A DNA stretch of 64,000 bases from LMUY01 sp965199005 (GCA_965199005.1 CBDAQK010000006.1:310001-374000), one strand, 5' to 3'; positions 1 to 8,678 are shown, counted from the first letter of the stretch. Numbers and translations are program-made. Notes: generated from the letters alone by a model not told the origin.

Positions 1-176
1 TCATCCATGAAAGCATCATCGGCAGCTTGTTCGACTGCCGGGTGGAGGCGGCTGCCCATGCTGGGAACCGCGACGCCATCCGGCCGAGTGTCGCGGGCTG
101 GGCACGGATCACCGGCCATAATACGATCTTCGTCGACGACCGCGATCCCTTCGCCCACGGTTTCCAGGTGGGCTGA
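1..176 (+). CDS. Proline racemase / 4-hydroxyproline 2-epimerase family protein, C-terminal end (partial)
   Basis: Only the last 57 codons lie in the window, read from base 3 to the TGA at 174-176. The peptide contains HESIIGS, GHNTIFVDDRDP and a terminal HGFQV. These are characteristic of the C-terminal lobe of proline racemase-family enzymes, which interconvert L- and D-proline or epimerise trans-4-hydroxyproline through a pair of cysteines. The catalytic cysteines cannot be seen because the gene starts upstream of the window, so racemase and epimerase cannot be told apart. The gap of about 85 bases to lipA suggests separate transcription, but no clear signal is visible. Confidence 0.75.
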   Translation, partial: IHESIIGSLFDCRVEAAAHAGNRDAIRPSVAGWARITGHNTIFVDDRDPFAHGFQVG

Positions 177-261
177 CCAACCGCTTGGCTTGACCTACCC
201 GCTCCCTCAATCCACTTAACGCCTATCGCCACGTCGCTCCGAAGGGGTCCCAAGGGGTCCA

Positions 262-1218
262 ATGTCCACCCGAGTCCTCATCGACCATCGCGAAGGCGGT
301 GTGATCCGCCATCCGGAGAAGGCGAACCGCCCCAGCACGCCCGCGCTGCGCAAGCCGGACTGGATCCGCGTGCGCGCGCCGAACCACCCCACCTATCATG
401 AAACCCGCGCGCTGATGCGGGAGAACAAGCTCGTCACGGTGTGTGAGGAGGCGGCGTGCCCAAACATCGGCGAGTGCTGGTCCCAGCGCCACGCCACCAT
501 GATGATCATGGGCGACACCTGCACCCGCGCCTGCGCCTTCTGTAACGTCGCGACCGGGCAGCCGGAGGCGCTGGATGCCACCGAGCCCGGGCGGGTAGCG
601 GATGCGGTGGCCAAGCTCGGGTTGCGCCACGTCGTCATCACTTCCGTCGACCGGGATGATTTGCCGGATGGTGGCGCCGCTCATATCGCCGCCGTCATCC
701 GAGCCATCCGGGACGCGGCGCCGGAGACTACGATCGAGGTGCTGACGCCCGATTTCCTGCGCAAGCCGGGCGCGGCCGAACTCGTGGTCGCAGCGCGGCC
801 GGACGTGTTCAACCACAATCTGGAAACCGTCCCGCGGCTCTACCCGACCATCCGGCCAGGCGCGCGCTACTTCCAATCGCTCCGTCTGCTCGACCACGTC
901 AAGACGCTCGATCCGACGATCTTCACCAAATCCGGCATGATGGTTGGGCTGGGAGAGGCCAAGGGCGAGATCATGCAAGTGATGGACGACATGCGGATGG
1001 CGGACATCGACTTCCTGACGCTTGGCCAATACCTGCAGCCGACGCCGAAACATGCTGCGGTGGACCGCTTCGTCACCCCGGACGAATTTGCCGACTACGC
1101 CACGATGGCGCGGTCGAAAGGGTTCCTGATGGTATCCGCCACACCGCTGACCCGGTCGTCCTACCATGCAGACAGCGATTTCGCGGCCCTGAGAGCGGCC
1201 CGTGGCGGGCAGCGTTAG
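262..1218 (+). CDS. lipA: Lipoyl synthase (radical SAM)
   Basis: LipA inserts two sulfur atoms into protein-bound octanoyl groups to make the lipoyl cofactor of 2-oxoacid dehydrogenases and of GcvH. The 318-residue protein has both required cluster motifs. Cys61, Cys66 and Cys72 (CX4CX5C) hold the auxiliary 4Fe-4S cluster that is sacrificed as sulfur donor. Cys87, Cys91 and Cys94 (CX3CX2C) hold the radical-SAM cluster. The C-terminal RSSY at 298-301 supplies the conserved serine ligand. Length is normal for the family. Its stop overlaps by one base the GTG start of the next gene, so the two are probably co-transcribed. In this window the visible lipoylated client is GcvH. Confidence 0.97.
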   Translation: MSTRVLIDHREGGVIRHPEKANRPSTPALRKPDWIRVRAPNHPTYHETRALMRENKLVTVCEEAACPNIGECWSQRHATMMIMGDTCTRACAFCNVATGQPEALDATEPGRVADAVAKLGLRHVVITSVDRDDLPDGGAAHIAAVIRAIRDAAPETTIEVLTPDFLRKPGAAELVVAARPDVFNHNLETVPRLYPTIRPGARYFQSLRLLDHVKTLDPTIFTKSGMMVGLGEAKGEIMQVMDDMRMADIDFLTLGQYLQPTPKHAAVDRFVTPDEFADYATMARSKGFLMVSATPLTRSSYHADSDFAALRAARGGQR

Positions 1219-1691
1219 TGCCCACCCACGCCGAGCACAAGCTGGTCCCCTATACGGCTGAGCAGATGTTCGACCTCGTGGCCGACGTGGGGAAATATCA
1301 CGATTTCCTGCCATGGTGTGCCGCCTCCCGCGTCCGGACCCAGTCGGAAACGGCGTTGACGGCGGATTTGACGATTGGGTTCGGTCCGTTCCGGGAGAGC
1401 TTCACAAGTGTCGTGGCGCTGGACCGGCCGCGCAACGTGAACGTGAAATACGAGAACGGTCCGTTCCGTTATCTTAATAATCAGTGGAACTTCACACCCG
1501 CGGCGAATGGTTGCCGGGTAGATTTCTTCGTGGATTTCGAATTCCGCAGCCGCATGCTGCAGGCTGCAATCGGTGTCGTGTTCAACCAGGCGGTCGAAGC
1601 AATGGTAAAAGCGTTTCTGAAGCGGGCGCGGGACGTGTACGGCCGGCCTGCCGCGACGATTTCGGTCATGCAAGTGCCGGTGAAGGGCTGA
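1218..1691 (+). CDS. COQ10/RatA-like START-domain protein (coenzyme Q-binding family)
   Basis: This 157-residue protein is a single SRPBCC/START-type lipid-binding domain. The N-terminal stretch around YTAEQMFDLVADVGKYHDFLPWC is typical of the family that includes mitochondrial Coq10 and bacterial RatA. Coq10 homologues bind ubiquinone and help deliver it to the respiratory chain. RatA was named for an E. coli ribosome-association phenotype, and many automatic annotations carry that name. The start is taken as GTG at 1218, overlapping the lipA TAG. The downstream aldolase ATG overlaps this gene's TGA (1689-1693), so three genes appear translationally coupled. Function as a quinone-binding protein is inferred from family only. 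Confidence 0.85.
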   Translation: MPTHAEHKLVPYTAEQMFDLVADVGKYHDFLPWCAASRVRTQSETALTADLTIGFGPFRESFTSVVALDRPRNVNVKYENGPFRYLNNQWNFTPAANGCRVDFFVDFEFRSRMLQAAIGVVFNQAVEAMVKAFLKRARDVYGRPAATISVMQVPVKG

Positions 1692-2752
1692 TGACCTTCG
1701 CTCCGCCGCCGTTCAAATCCGGCGTACCCGTCCGCGCGAACCTATTTTCCGACACGCAGACCAAGCCGAGCGCCGCCATGAAGGCCGCCATGATGGAGGC
1801 CGAGGTCGGGGACGAGCAGAATGGCGACGACCCGACCATCAATGCGCTGTGCGAGCGGATGGCCGCGCTACTGGGCAAGCAGGCCGCGATGTTCCTGCCC
1901 ACCGGCACGATGTGCAACCAAATCTCGATCCTCGGCCATTGCCGGCCCGGTGATGAAATCCTGGCGCACAACACCGCCCACATCCTGACCAGCGAGGGCG
2001 GCGGCCCAGGGGCCTTGGCGGGCGCCATGATCCTCGGGTTGCCGGGTGATGAGGGCAAGTTCAGCGCCGACGCGGTGCGCGCTGCGCTCCGGCCGAAATC
2101 GCGCTATTCGCCGCCGCAGACGCTGCTGGCCGTGGAGCAGACTGCGAACATGGGTGGCGGCGCCGTCTGGTCGCTCGATGCGCTGAATGCGGTGGCCGCT
2201 GTCGCGCACGAAAACGGCATGTCGACACATATGGATGGCGCGCGGCTGATGAATGCGGTGGTTGCCGCCGACGTTCCGGCCGCGGAGATGGTCGCCGAGT
2301 ACGATACCGTGTGGCTCGACTTCACCAAGGGCCTGGGCGCCCCGCTGGGTGCCGTGCTGGCTGGTTCGACCGAGTTCATCGGCGCCGCTTGGCGGTGGAA
2401 GCAGCGCATGGGCGGGGCGCTTCGGCAAGGCGGTATCTGCGCTGCCGCCTGCCTCTACGCCCTGGACCACAATATCGACCGCTTGGCCGAGGACCATGCC
2501 AACGCAAAATGCCTTGCCCGGGGCTTGGCACAGGTGCCCGGCCTCTCGGTGAAAATGCCGGAAACCAACCTGGTCTATATCGATACCTCCGCCTCCGGCA
2601 TCGATGCCGCCGAACTTGCACGCCGTGCTGCCCAGCACGGCGTGCTGATCTCCGTCATGGGGGTCCACCGGGCACGCGCCTGCACCCACCTCGACGTGTC
2701 GGAAGGGCAAGTGGCGGAGGCGGAGGCAGTCATCCGCTCGGTCATGGCTTGA
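1691..2752 (+). CDS. ltaE: Low-specificity threonine aldolase-family PLP enzyme
   Basis: This fold-type I PLP enzyme of 353 residues belongs to the family that cleaves L-threonine or L-allo-threonine to glycine and acetaldehyde. The Schiff-base lysine is Lys213 in DFTKGLGAPLG, and the cofactor-binding aspartate sits in HMDGAR at 180-185. An N-terminal LFSDTQTKPS resembles the usual FRSDTxTxP start of the family. The open frame extends upstream to 1484, but that part overlaps the previous gene out of frame. The ATG at 1691, overlapping the preceding TGA, is the sensible start. Glycine made here could feed the GcvTHP system at 46-51 kb, but this is inference. Confidence 0.9.
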   Translation: MTFAPPPFKSGVPVRANLFSDTQTKPSAAMKAAMMEAEVGDEQNGDDPTINALCERMAALLGKQAAMFLPTGTMCNQISILGHCRPGDEILAHNTAHILTSEGGGPGALAGAMILGLPGDEGKFSADAVRAALRPKSRYSPPQTLLAVEQTANMGGGAVWSLDALNAVAAVAHENGMSTHMDGARLMNAVVAADVPAAEMVAEYDTVWLDFTKGLGAPLGAVLAGSTEFIGAAWRWKQRMGGALRQGGICAAACLYALDHNIDRLAEDHANAKCLARGLAQVPGLSVKMPETNLVYIDTSASGIDAAELARRAAQHGVLISVMGVHRARACTHLDVSEGQVAEAEAVIRSVMA

Positions 2753-2778
2753 TCCCACCCATTCAGGGGAGTTTGCCC

Positions 2779-3147
2779 ATGCGTTTCACCACCGTCGCCG
2801 CCATGCTGGTCTTGCTCACCGGCGCCGCTCAGGCGCAGGCACCGCTGACCGGGACGACCGCTCCGGCGGGGTCGCCGTCGGTTGGCACCCCGTCTGGGGA
2901 GACCGTCGCACCCCCTGCGACCGCTCCTCGCGCCCGGCGCCGCACGCTGGAGGAGCGGTTTGATGCTGCCAACACGACCCATGACGGCCATCTGACCGCA
3001 GAACAGGCCCGGTCTCACATGCCGGCCGTCGCCCGCGATTTCGACCAGATCGATACGGCGCATGTGGGGTATGTGACGCTGGATCAAATCCGCGACCATA
3101 ATCGCGCCGCGGCCGCTGCCCGCCGGGCGGCGCGGGCGAAGCAGTGA
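2779..3147 (+). CDS. Secreted EF-hand domain protein
   Basis: This 122-residue protein has a clear N-terminal signal peptide (MRFTTVAAMLVLLTG, probable cleavage after AQA at about residue 20), then a Thr/Pro/Ala-rich linker to about residue 50. Two EF-hand-like segments follow: DAANTTHDGHLTAEQ and DQIDTAHVGYVTLDQ. In both, the calcium loop is degenerate: an N replaces one of the usual acidic residues in the first, and H/V positions weaken the second. Calcium binding is therefore uncertain. Small periplasmic EF-hand proteins of this type are common in alphaproteobacteria, with no established role. It lies 26 bases after the aldolase gene. Confidence 0.75.
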   Translation: MRFTTVAAMLVLLTGAAQAQAPLTGTTAPAGSPSVGTPSGETVAPPATAPRARRRTLEERFDAANTTHDGHLTAEQARSHMPAVARDFDQIDTAHVGYVTLDQIRDHNRAAAAARRAARAKQ

Positions 3148-3356
3148 TGTCCGGCCAGGCCAGTCCGGCGAGCGGGCTGTTGCTCGAAGCTGGGACGCCG
3201 GAAGCGGTCGCGTTCCGGCTCATGGAGAAGATCCTGAACTTCAATCCTGGGCTGACCGGGAAAGAGGAGCTTCTGAAGCTCTACGCCGAATGTATCGCCA
3301 CCGTTCGCGGCCCTGTGGCTGAGGATTTGCTCCACGCGCTGAGTCTCGAGGGCTGA
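3147..3356 (+). CDS. Small conserved-looking protein of unknown function (69 aa)
   Basis: The ATG at 3147 overlaps the stop of the EF-hand gene (TGATG), which argues that this short frame is real and translationally coupled. A GTG one codon earlier is an alternative start. The product is soluble and mostly helical in appearance, with a segment FRLMEKILNFNPGLTGKEELLKLYAEC that looks like a structured helical hairpin. No signal peptide, metal site or catalytic motif is visible and I do not recognise the family. Confidence 0.6.
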   Translation: MSGQASPASGLLLEAGTPEAVAFRLMEKILNFNPGLTGKEELLKLYAECIATVRGPVAEDLLHALSLEG

Positions 3357-3441
3357 CTCGCGGCCATTTGGCAATGAATTGACGGGCCCTTCATCTATTT
3401 GACGTAGATTGCGGACCGTTGGCCGTTCGGTAGGTATTTCG

Positions 3442-3885
3442 ATGCGCTCGTCTTGTTTGACCCTCCTCGCGCTCGTTCTGCTTCCAGGCTGCGCCCTCAT
3501 GCTGGATGGCACCAGCCAGACCGTCACGGTCCGCACCGGTCCCGTGGGGGCAGCCTGTACCGTTGCGCGCCAAGGCGTCATCCTGGGCACCATCCCGTCA
3601 ACGCCTGGAACGCTGGTGTTACACCGGGACGTCGTGGATTTGGATGTGACGTGCCATAAGCCGGGGTGGGCGACGGCGGCCACCCGGATCAAGTCGCGCC
3701 TCACCGGTATAACAGCCGGTAACATGTTTTGGCCCGTCGTGGGGCCACTGGTGCTGGTCGCGGTGGGCCCCGTCGTAGACGATGCCACCCGCGCCAACTA
3801 CCGCTATGCCGAGGATATCCTCATCAACATGACGCCGCAGAGTGGAGCGGGTCCTAGCGGGGTGGTCGTGGTCCCCGAGTTCTGA
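3442..3885 (+). CDS. Putative lipoprotein
   Basis: The start is taken as ATG 3442, which gives a classical short lipoprotein signal ending in the lipobox LLPGC (Cys at about residue 16). A TTG 11 codons upstream keeps the frame open but would spoil the signal. The mature part (about 130 residues) has alternating hydrophobic strands (VTVRTGPVGAACTV, GTLVLHRDVVDLDVTC) like small periplasmic beta-rich lipoproteins. It also has a hydrophobic stretch MFWPVVGPLVLVAVGPVV near residues 95-112 that could contact a membrane. Such modules occur in envelope proteins that handle translocated substrates, but no function can be assigned. It stands alone, 3 bases before the convergent cinA-type gene. Confidence 0.7.
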   Translation: MRSSCLTLLALVLLPGCALMLDGTSQTVTVRTGPVGAACTVARQGVILGTIPSTPGTLVLHRDVVDLDVTCHKPGWATAATRIKSRLTGITAGNMFWPVVGPLVLVAVGPVVDDATRANYRYAEDILINMTPQSGAGPSGVVVVPEF

Positions 3886-3888
3886 GGC

Positions 3889-4368
3889 CTATGCGCCGAG
3901 AAGCTTGAGTGCAACGGCGACCGTCGCCTCCCGCACCGCGGCGCGGTCGCCTGCAAAGATATGGTGCTCCGTCCGCACCGTCCGCCCACGCCGGGCAAGC
4001 CCGAACCAGACCAGACCCACGGGCTTTTCCACGCTGCCGCCGCCCGGTCCAGCCACCCCGGTCACCGACACCGCCACATCGGCCAGCGAGCGGGCTACCG
4101 CGCCCTCTGCCATCGCGGCGGCGACTGCTTCGCTCACTGCGCCATTGGCTGCGATGAGCGTTGCGGGCACGCCGAGCATCTCGGTCTTCGCCTCGTTCGA
4201 GTAGGTGACAAAGCCGCGGTCCACCACGTCCGACGAGCCGGGAATGTGGGTGAGCGCAGCCGCGATCAGCCCCCCGGTGCAGCTCTCCGCCGTCGCCAGG
4301 CGCATTCCGCGGCCGCGCAGGCGCTCGAGCAATGCGGCGGCTTCAATCAGGATGGAGGGGTTCAGCAT
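3889..4368 (-). CDS. pncC: Nicotinamide-nucleotide amidohydrolase (stand-alone CinA C-terminal domain, PncC type)
   Basis: This 159-residue protein is one CinA_C domain. It carries the signature AESCTGG at residues 27-33, the conserved serine region of the amidohydrolase, and the later GVAGPGGG loop. PncC deamidates nicotinamide mononucleotide to nicotinic acid mononucleotide, recycling the NMN left by NAD-dependent DNA ligase. The frame is open upstream to 4518, but that extension lies over the pgpA gene. The ATG at 4368 gives the family's normal length. It follows pgpA by 10 bases on the same strand, forming slt-pgpA-pncC. Confidence 0.9.
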   Translation of the reverse strand: MLNPSILIEAAALLERLRGRGMRLATAESCTGGLIAAALTHIPGSSDVVDRGFVTYSNEAKTEMLGVPATLIAANGAVSEAVAAAMAEGAVARSLADVAVSVTGVAGPGGGSVEKPVGLVWFGLARRGRTVRTEHHIFAGDRAAVREATVAVALKLLGA

Positions 4369-4378
4369 GGCGGCTCCT

Positions 4379-4828
4379 TCAGCGGGGCAATATGGTGGAA
4401 AGCAACGCCCAGAGCACGGCCGCCGCACCCAGACCTGCCATGAGGTCGTCCCCCATGACGCCAACGCGGCCCGGGATGCGGTCGAGGACCCCAACCGGCC
4501 CCGGCTTGGTGATGTCAAGCAGCCGGAATAGAGCGAAGGCCACCAGGATATCCAGCGGGTCCAACCGGCCGAGCGGCAGCATGGCGACCCACATCCCCGC
4601 GACTTCGTCGATCACCACCCATCCCGGGTCGGCTTCGCCGGCAGCGCGTGGGATCGCCCAGAACCCGGCCACGGTGGCGAGCACCACGCCAGCTGCCAGC
4701 AGCCACCTGCCTCCTGCCTCCAACAGCACGGCTCCCAACACTGTGGCCAGCAGCGAGCCCCAGGTGCCGGGTGCCTTGGGGAAAAAGCCGATGCCGCCGC
4801 CGCTTGCCACCCACCGGGCCGGGCTCAT
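4379..4828 (-). CDS. pgpA: Phosphatidylglycerophosphatase A
   Basis: PgpA removes the phosphate from phosphatidylglycerophosphate to give phosphatidylglycerol in the inner membrane. The 149-residue sequence opens with the family hallmark GGIGFFPKAPGTWGS. It continues with the metal-binding acidic motif WVVIDEVAGMW and later GVMGDDLMAG, separated by hydrophobic membrane segments. Length is typical. Its ATG overlaps the slt stop codon by four bases (4825-4828), so translation is probably coupled to the transglycosylase upstream. Confidence 0.93.
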   Translation of the reverse strand: MSPARWVASGGGIGFFPKAPGTWGSLLATVLGAVLLEAGGRWLLAAGVVLATVAGFWAIPRAAGEADPGWVVIDEVAGMWVAMLPLGRLDPLDILVAFALFRLLDITKPGPVGVLDRIPGRVGVMGDDLMAGLGAAAVLWALLSTILPR

Positions 4829-6798
4829 CCCTGCCAGCGTGCCAGCGGATGCGGCAGCACCGTTCCCGCCAAAGCGCGGTAGATGACGACGTTCTCAACC
4901 ACGCGTTGCACGTAGTTGCGGGTCTCGGCGAAGGGAATCAGCTCGATCCAATCAATCATGTCGATGCCGTTCGGGGTCGCCGGGTCACCATTGGAGGCCA
5001 GCCAATCCGCAACCCGGCTGGGCCCCGCATTATAGCCCGCTACCGCATACGGCATGGCGCCGCCGAATTGGTCCAGCAGGCCCCCGAGATAGGCGGTTCC
5101 CAGCCGCATATTATAGGCCGGGTCCGTGCTCAATGCGGTGAGGTTGACCTTCGTGTCGCCCAGCCTGCGGGCCACTGCAGTCGCAGTATTGGGCATCAAC
5201 TGCATCAAACCTCGCGCGCCGACCGGGCTGAGCGCCTCCGTGTTGAAATTGCTCTCCTGCCGGATGAGACCCAGCGCCAATGCCGGCTCGACTGAACCGG
5301 GCGGCGGATCGACCGCGGCCGGCCAGCCCGCTTCCGCCATCACCACGCCATCGCGGCCCGCCCGCCGGGAAATGGCAACGGCCAGGTCGGGCAGGCCAAA
5401 GCCGACCGCGAGGCGCGCGGCGAGGATACGGTCGGTGCCGTCGGTGGCAAGTTCGTCCAGGCGCAGGATGAACGCCCGTGCCCGCCGCGGTTCCCCCCAT
5501 CCCACGAGCAGGGAAGCAGCCCGGGCGTTCTCCGATCCGGCGAAATCCAGCGCGCGGGCGGGTGTCCAGCCAGGGTCGCGTGCGGACCGGATGCGCGCCG
5601 CCAGGGCAGCATCATCCTCCCCCAATGCCCGCGCGGCCAATTGACCGTAGAAGGTGGTGGGCCACGCGGCGGCTTCGGTATACGCCTCCTTCGCCCCGGT
5701 AGGATCGCGCCGCGCCTCCGCTGTGCGCCCCAACCAATAATAGGCGCGCCCTTGGGTGATCGCGGCGTGGCTCAACCCGGCGAGCGCGTGGAAATGGCGC
5801 GACGCGGCATCCGTATCCATCCGGCGGCGCAGGGCGATGAAGCCGGCGAGGAATTCAGCATCGATGGCCTGCTCCGGCGGCAGCTCCGTGGCGCCGTCGA
5901 CGAGCGCATAGGCCCCGGCATTGTCGCTGTTGCGCAGGCGGCGGCGCGCAAGCAGGTTGCGTTCCTCCCAGAAGGCGGCACGGCGCTCCGGCAGGGCGGC
6001 ATGCTCGGCGGCCGATCCCATGGCCAGCCATAGCTTGAGGGCGTCGTCATCCTGCCCAGCGCGGCGCAGCCATTTGGCGAGTTCCAGCATCAGGGCCGGG
6101 TCCACCGTGGCCCCGCCGGGCAAGGCCGTCACCAGAGCCCGGGCGGACGGGTCGTCCCGCTTCAAGGCAAGGCGGGCCTCCGCCGTCGGCCGTTGCGCAG
6201 GGTCCAGCCGGGCGATTTGCCGCCAGGCGGGTCCCCCGACGCTGCCGCTATCGCTCCAGGCAAGCTTGTCGAACCGGCGCCACTGGTCCGCCGGGGTCAA
6301 ATCCTTGCCCCATTGCCGGAGGAAGGCGACTTCCCCCGGCGCGTCGGTGATCCCGCTGAGCCACGCTTGCCGCGCCACCTCGATGGCATCCGGCGCCCGC
6401 CCGGCATTGGCGTCGGCCGTGGCGCATCGGAGCAGCGACGGAACCTCCCGCACCGGCTGGTGGGTGCAGATGTCGAGCACGCTGTGGTCGTCCGGCTCGT
6501 TGGCCAACGCCTCCGACAACCGGCGCGACAGCACGCTTTGTGCAGGCCAACTCGGGTTGTCAGCCATGAAGGCTGCGATCTCGGCCGGATGGCCGCCGCC
6601 GGGGGCGAGCAGGCGGTAATACAGGACCAGCTTGCGGGCGACTGGGTCAGGCGAGGTCACGGCGAGTGCATCCGCGTCCGCCCAGCGGCTATCGTGCAGC
6701 GCAGCGCCAATGGTGTCCGTGGCCGCCATCGCCGGACGGACGGTCACCAACAGCCCAACGAGGATCAGAGCGCGGATCATGGCGAGGGGGTGTAGCAT
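4825..6798 (-). CDS. slt: Soluble lytic murein transglycosylase
   Basis: This 657-residue periplasmic enzyme cleaves the glycan strand of peptidoglycan, leaving 1,6-anhydro-muropeptides. An N-terminal signal peptide is present; the second Met (base 6780, seven residues in) starts it more cleanly than the first. A long alpha-helical superhelix of TPR-like repeats fills residues 30-480, as in the doughnut-shaped Slt70. The lysozyme-like SLT domain then carries the catalytic glutamate Glu515 in RQESNF, followed by GLMQLMP and AGYNAGP, which are diagnostic. The gene is divergent from dapA with about 70 bases between them, and leads slt-pgpA-pncC. Confidence 0.93.
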   Translation of the reverse strand: MLHPLAMIRALILVGLLVTVRPAMAATDTIGAALHDSRWADADALAVTSPDPVARKLVLYYRLLAPGGGHPAEIAAFMADNPSWPAQSVLSRRLSEALANEPDDHSVLDICTHQPVREVPSLLRCATADANAGRAPDAIEVARQAWLSGITDAPGEVAFLRQWGKDLTPADQWRRFDKLAWSDSGSVGGPAWRQIARLDPAQRPTAEARLALKRDDPSARALVTALPGGATVDPALMLELAKWLRRAGQDDDALKLWLAMGSAAEHAALPERRAAFWEERNLLARRRLRNSDNAGAYALVDGATELPPEQAIDAEFLAGFIALRRRMDTDAASRHFHALAGLSHAAITQGRAYYWLGRTAEARRDPTGAKEAYTEAAAWPTTFYGQLAARALGEDDAALAARIRSARDPGWTPARALDFAGSENARAASLLVGWGEPRRARAFILRLDELATDGTDRILAARLAVGFGLPDLAVAISRRAGRDGVVMAEAGWPAAVDPPPGSVEPALALGLIRQESNFNTEALSPVGARGLMQLMPNTATAVARRLGDTKVNLTALSTDPAYNMRLGTAYLGGLLDQFGGAMPYAVAGYNAGPSRVADWLASNGDPATPNGIDMIDWIELIPFAETRNYVQRVVENVVIYRALAGTVLPHPLARWQG

Positions 6799-6866
6799 AA
6801 CTGCGACATCCTTGCAGCCGGTCCGGCACGTGCCTAGGTTGTCGTCCCTCGAATGGATCTCCTGCC

Positions 6867-7745
6867 ATGTTCACCGGCTCATACGTCGCCCTCATCACCC
6901 CCATGCGTGCCGACGGCGCCGTGGATGAGAAGGCGTTCGCCCATTTCGTCGAGTGGCAAGTTGAACAGGGAACACAGGGCCTGGTCCCAGTCGGCACCAC
7001 GGGCGAAAGCCCGACCCTGTCGCACGCCGAGCACAAGCGCGTGGTGGAAATCGCCATCGAGGTCGCGGCGGGCCGGGTGCCGGTGATTGCGGGCGCCGGG
7101 TCCAACAGCACGGCGGAGGCGATCGAACTCACCCAGCATGCGAAGGAGGCGGGTGCCGATGCAGTGCTGGTGGTAACGCCCTATTATAACAAGCCGACCC
7201 AGGAGGGCATGTTCCTGCACTTCACGGCGATTGCCGACGCGGTCGATATCCCCGTGATCATTTACAATATTCCCGCGCGCTCCGTGGTGGATATGAGCGT
7301 CGAAACGATGGCGCGATTGGCAAAGCACCGCAACATCGTCGGCGTGAAGGATGCCACTGCGAACCTAACCCGGCCGCTGCACACGACGGCGGCGTGTGGC
7401 CCGGCATTCTCTCAATTGTCAGGCGAGGACCATACCGCGCTCGCGTTCATGGCATCGGGTGGCCATGGCTGCATCAGCGTGACCGGGAACATCGCGCCTG
7501 CGCTGTGCAGTGCCATGCACGCGGCCTGGGCAGAGGGCCGGGTGGCCGACGCGATCGGCATCCAGCAGCGGCTGCTACCGGTACATGACGCAATGTTTGC
7601 CGAAACCAGCCCTGGCCCGGTGAAATTTGCCGCCAGCCTGCTGGGTCATGGGACGGATCATTGCCGCCTGCCGATTGCGCCGGTGGCCGAGGCGACGCGG
7701 ACGAAGGTGCGTGCTGCCATGGTCCAGGCGGGGTTGCTGAACTAA
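6867..7745 (+). CDS. dapA: 4-Hydroxy-tetrahydrodipicolinate synthase
   Basis: DapA condenses pyruvate with aspartate semialdehyde, the first committed step of the diaminopimelate/lysine pathway that lysA in this window completes. The 292-residue TIM-barrel protein keeps the key residues at the same numbers as the E. coli enzyme: the Schiff-base lysine Lys161 (GVKDAT), Tyr133 (IIYNIP), Arg138, and the TTGE loop at 44-47. Length is typical. smpB follows after four bases, so the two are likely one transcript. Confidence 0.97.
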   Translation: MFTGSYVALITPMRADGAVDEKAFAHFVEWQVEQGTQGLVPVGTTGESPTLSHAEHKRVVEIAIEVAAGRVPVIAGAGSNSTAEAIELTQHAKEAGADAVLVVTPYYNKPTQEGMFLHFTAIADAVDIPVIIYNIPARSVVDMSVETMARLAKHRNIVGVKDATANLTRPLHTTAACGPAFSQLSGEDHTALAFMASGGHGCISVTGNIAPALCSAMHAAWAEGRVADAIGIQQRLLPVHDAMFAETSPGPVKFAASLLGHGTDHCRLPIAPVAEATRTKVRAAMVQAGLLN

Positions 7746-7749
7746 TCCC

Positions 7750-8232
7750 GTGCCGGAGAAGAAGAAAAGCGGCCTCATCAGCCACGGGCTCGCGGCGCAG
7801 AACCGCAAGGCCCGGTACGACTACACCATCAAGCAGACGATGGAAGCGGGGATCGTCCTGAAGGGGCCGGAGGTGAAGAGCCTCCGCTTCGGCCGCGCGA
7901 CCATCACCGAGGCCTGGGCTGGTGAGCGGGACGGGGAGCTATGGCTCTTCAATTGCTATATTCCGGAATACCAGGGCGGCATCCTCTCGAAGTTCGAGCC
8001 CCGGGCGCCGCGCAAGCTGCTAGTGAAGAAGAAGCAACGCGATGGTCTGCTCGGTGCGGTAAGCAAGGACGGCGTGTCGATCGTGCCGCTCGACATCCAC
8101 TTCAACGACCGTGGATTGGCAAAGGTGTTGCTTGGGCTGGGGCAGGGAAAGCAGAAGGCGGATAAGCGCCAAGCTGCGGCGGCCAAGGATTGGGCGCGGG
8201 ATAAAGCGAGATTGATGCGCAATCGCGGGTAA
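7750..8232 (+). CDS. smpB: SsrA-binding protein SmpB
   Basis: SmpB binds tmRNA and delivers it to stalled ribosomes for trans-translation. The 160-residue product shows the OB-fold core (GIVLKGPEVKSLRFGRATI, then the LYIPEY-like strand NCYIPEYQGG) and the basic C-terminal tail ending KDWARDKARLMRNR that reads the mRNA channel. The start is GTG at 7750, four bases after the dapA stop. No tmRNA (ssrA) gene is present in the window. A strong hairpin follows the stop codon. Confidence 0.95.
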   Translation: MPEKKKSGLISHGLAAQNRKARYDYTIKQTMEAGIVLKGPEVKSLRFGRATITEAWAGERDGELWLFNCYIPEYQGGILSKFEPRAPRKLLVKKKQRDGLLGAVSKDGVSIVPLDIHFNDRGLAKVLLGLGQGKQKADKRQAAAAKDWARDKARLMRNRG

Positions 8233-8235
8233 TAA

Positions 8236-8261
8236 GGTGCAATCCGGTTTGGGATTGCACC
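8236..8261 (+). terminator. Terminator-like hairpin after smpB
   Basis: A perfect 10-bp stem (8236-8245 with 8252-8261) encloses a six-base loop, four bases after the smpB stop. There is no following run of T, so it may act as a factor-assisted terminator or a 3' end stabiliser. It lies between two convergent genes. Confidence 0.6.
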
Positions 8262-8295
8262 AATTACACGCCTGCCTAGCTCGGTGCTATTGTGT

Positions 8296-8640
8296 TTACG
8301 CTTCGACGCTGCTCAGATGCTCTGCGAGGATCTTGTTCATCTCGAACATTGTCACGCTCTTCTTTCCGAAGACTTTCTCGAGCTTGTCGTCTGCATTGAT
8401 CTGCCGGCCGTCGTCTGGGTCCTGCAGCTTGTGCGACTTGACGTATTCCCAGACTTTGCTGACAGCTTCTCCGCGCGCCATCGCCTCGTCACCGATGACC
8501 GCAGCAAGATCATCCGAGGGTTGCAGCTTCTGCTGAAGCGCATTGGGCTTGTGACCGCGCTTCGGCGGGTCGACGTGCTTCCCCGCTGGAATAGCGTCAT
8601 CGGTCTTGGTCTGCTTTGCGGGGGATGGTGTTTTGCTCAT
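8296..8640 (-). CDS. SWIB/MDM2 domain-containing protein
   Basis: The 114-residue protein has a charged N-terminal tail (1-35) and a SWIB/MDM2-type domain from about 36 to 112. It is recognisable by LQPSDDLAAVIG, the helix VWEYVKSHKLQDPDDGRQI, and KLEKVFGKKSVTMFEMNKIL. In eukaryotes this fold belongs to SWI/SNF complex subunits and MDM2. In bacteria it also occurs fused to topoisomerase or stand-alone in Chlamydiae and proteobacteria, with a suspected role in DNA compaction. No bacterial function is settled. It follows the tiny acidic gene at 8679 by 38 bases and may share its transcript. Confidence 0.88.
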   Translation of the reverse strand: MSKTPSPAKQTKTDDAIPAGKHVDPPKRGHKPNALQQKLQPSDDLAAVIGDEAMARGEAVSKVWEYVKSHKLQDPDDGRQINADDKLEKVFGKKSVTMFEMNKILAEHLSSVEA

Positions 8641-8678
8641 GAAGTCCTCAATATTAAGAGTTGAATAACGACGCCCTT

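Noticed and set aside
7..219. 70-codon frame at the left end starting at base 7
   Set aside because: The racemase-family C-terminus in another frame is convincing; this frame is a shadow.
223..1314. Long open frame on the minus strand across lipA
   Set aside because: Arg/His-rich composition with no family resemblance, exactly antisense to lipA, which has complete motifs. Shadow caused by high GC.
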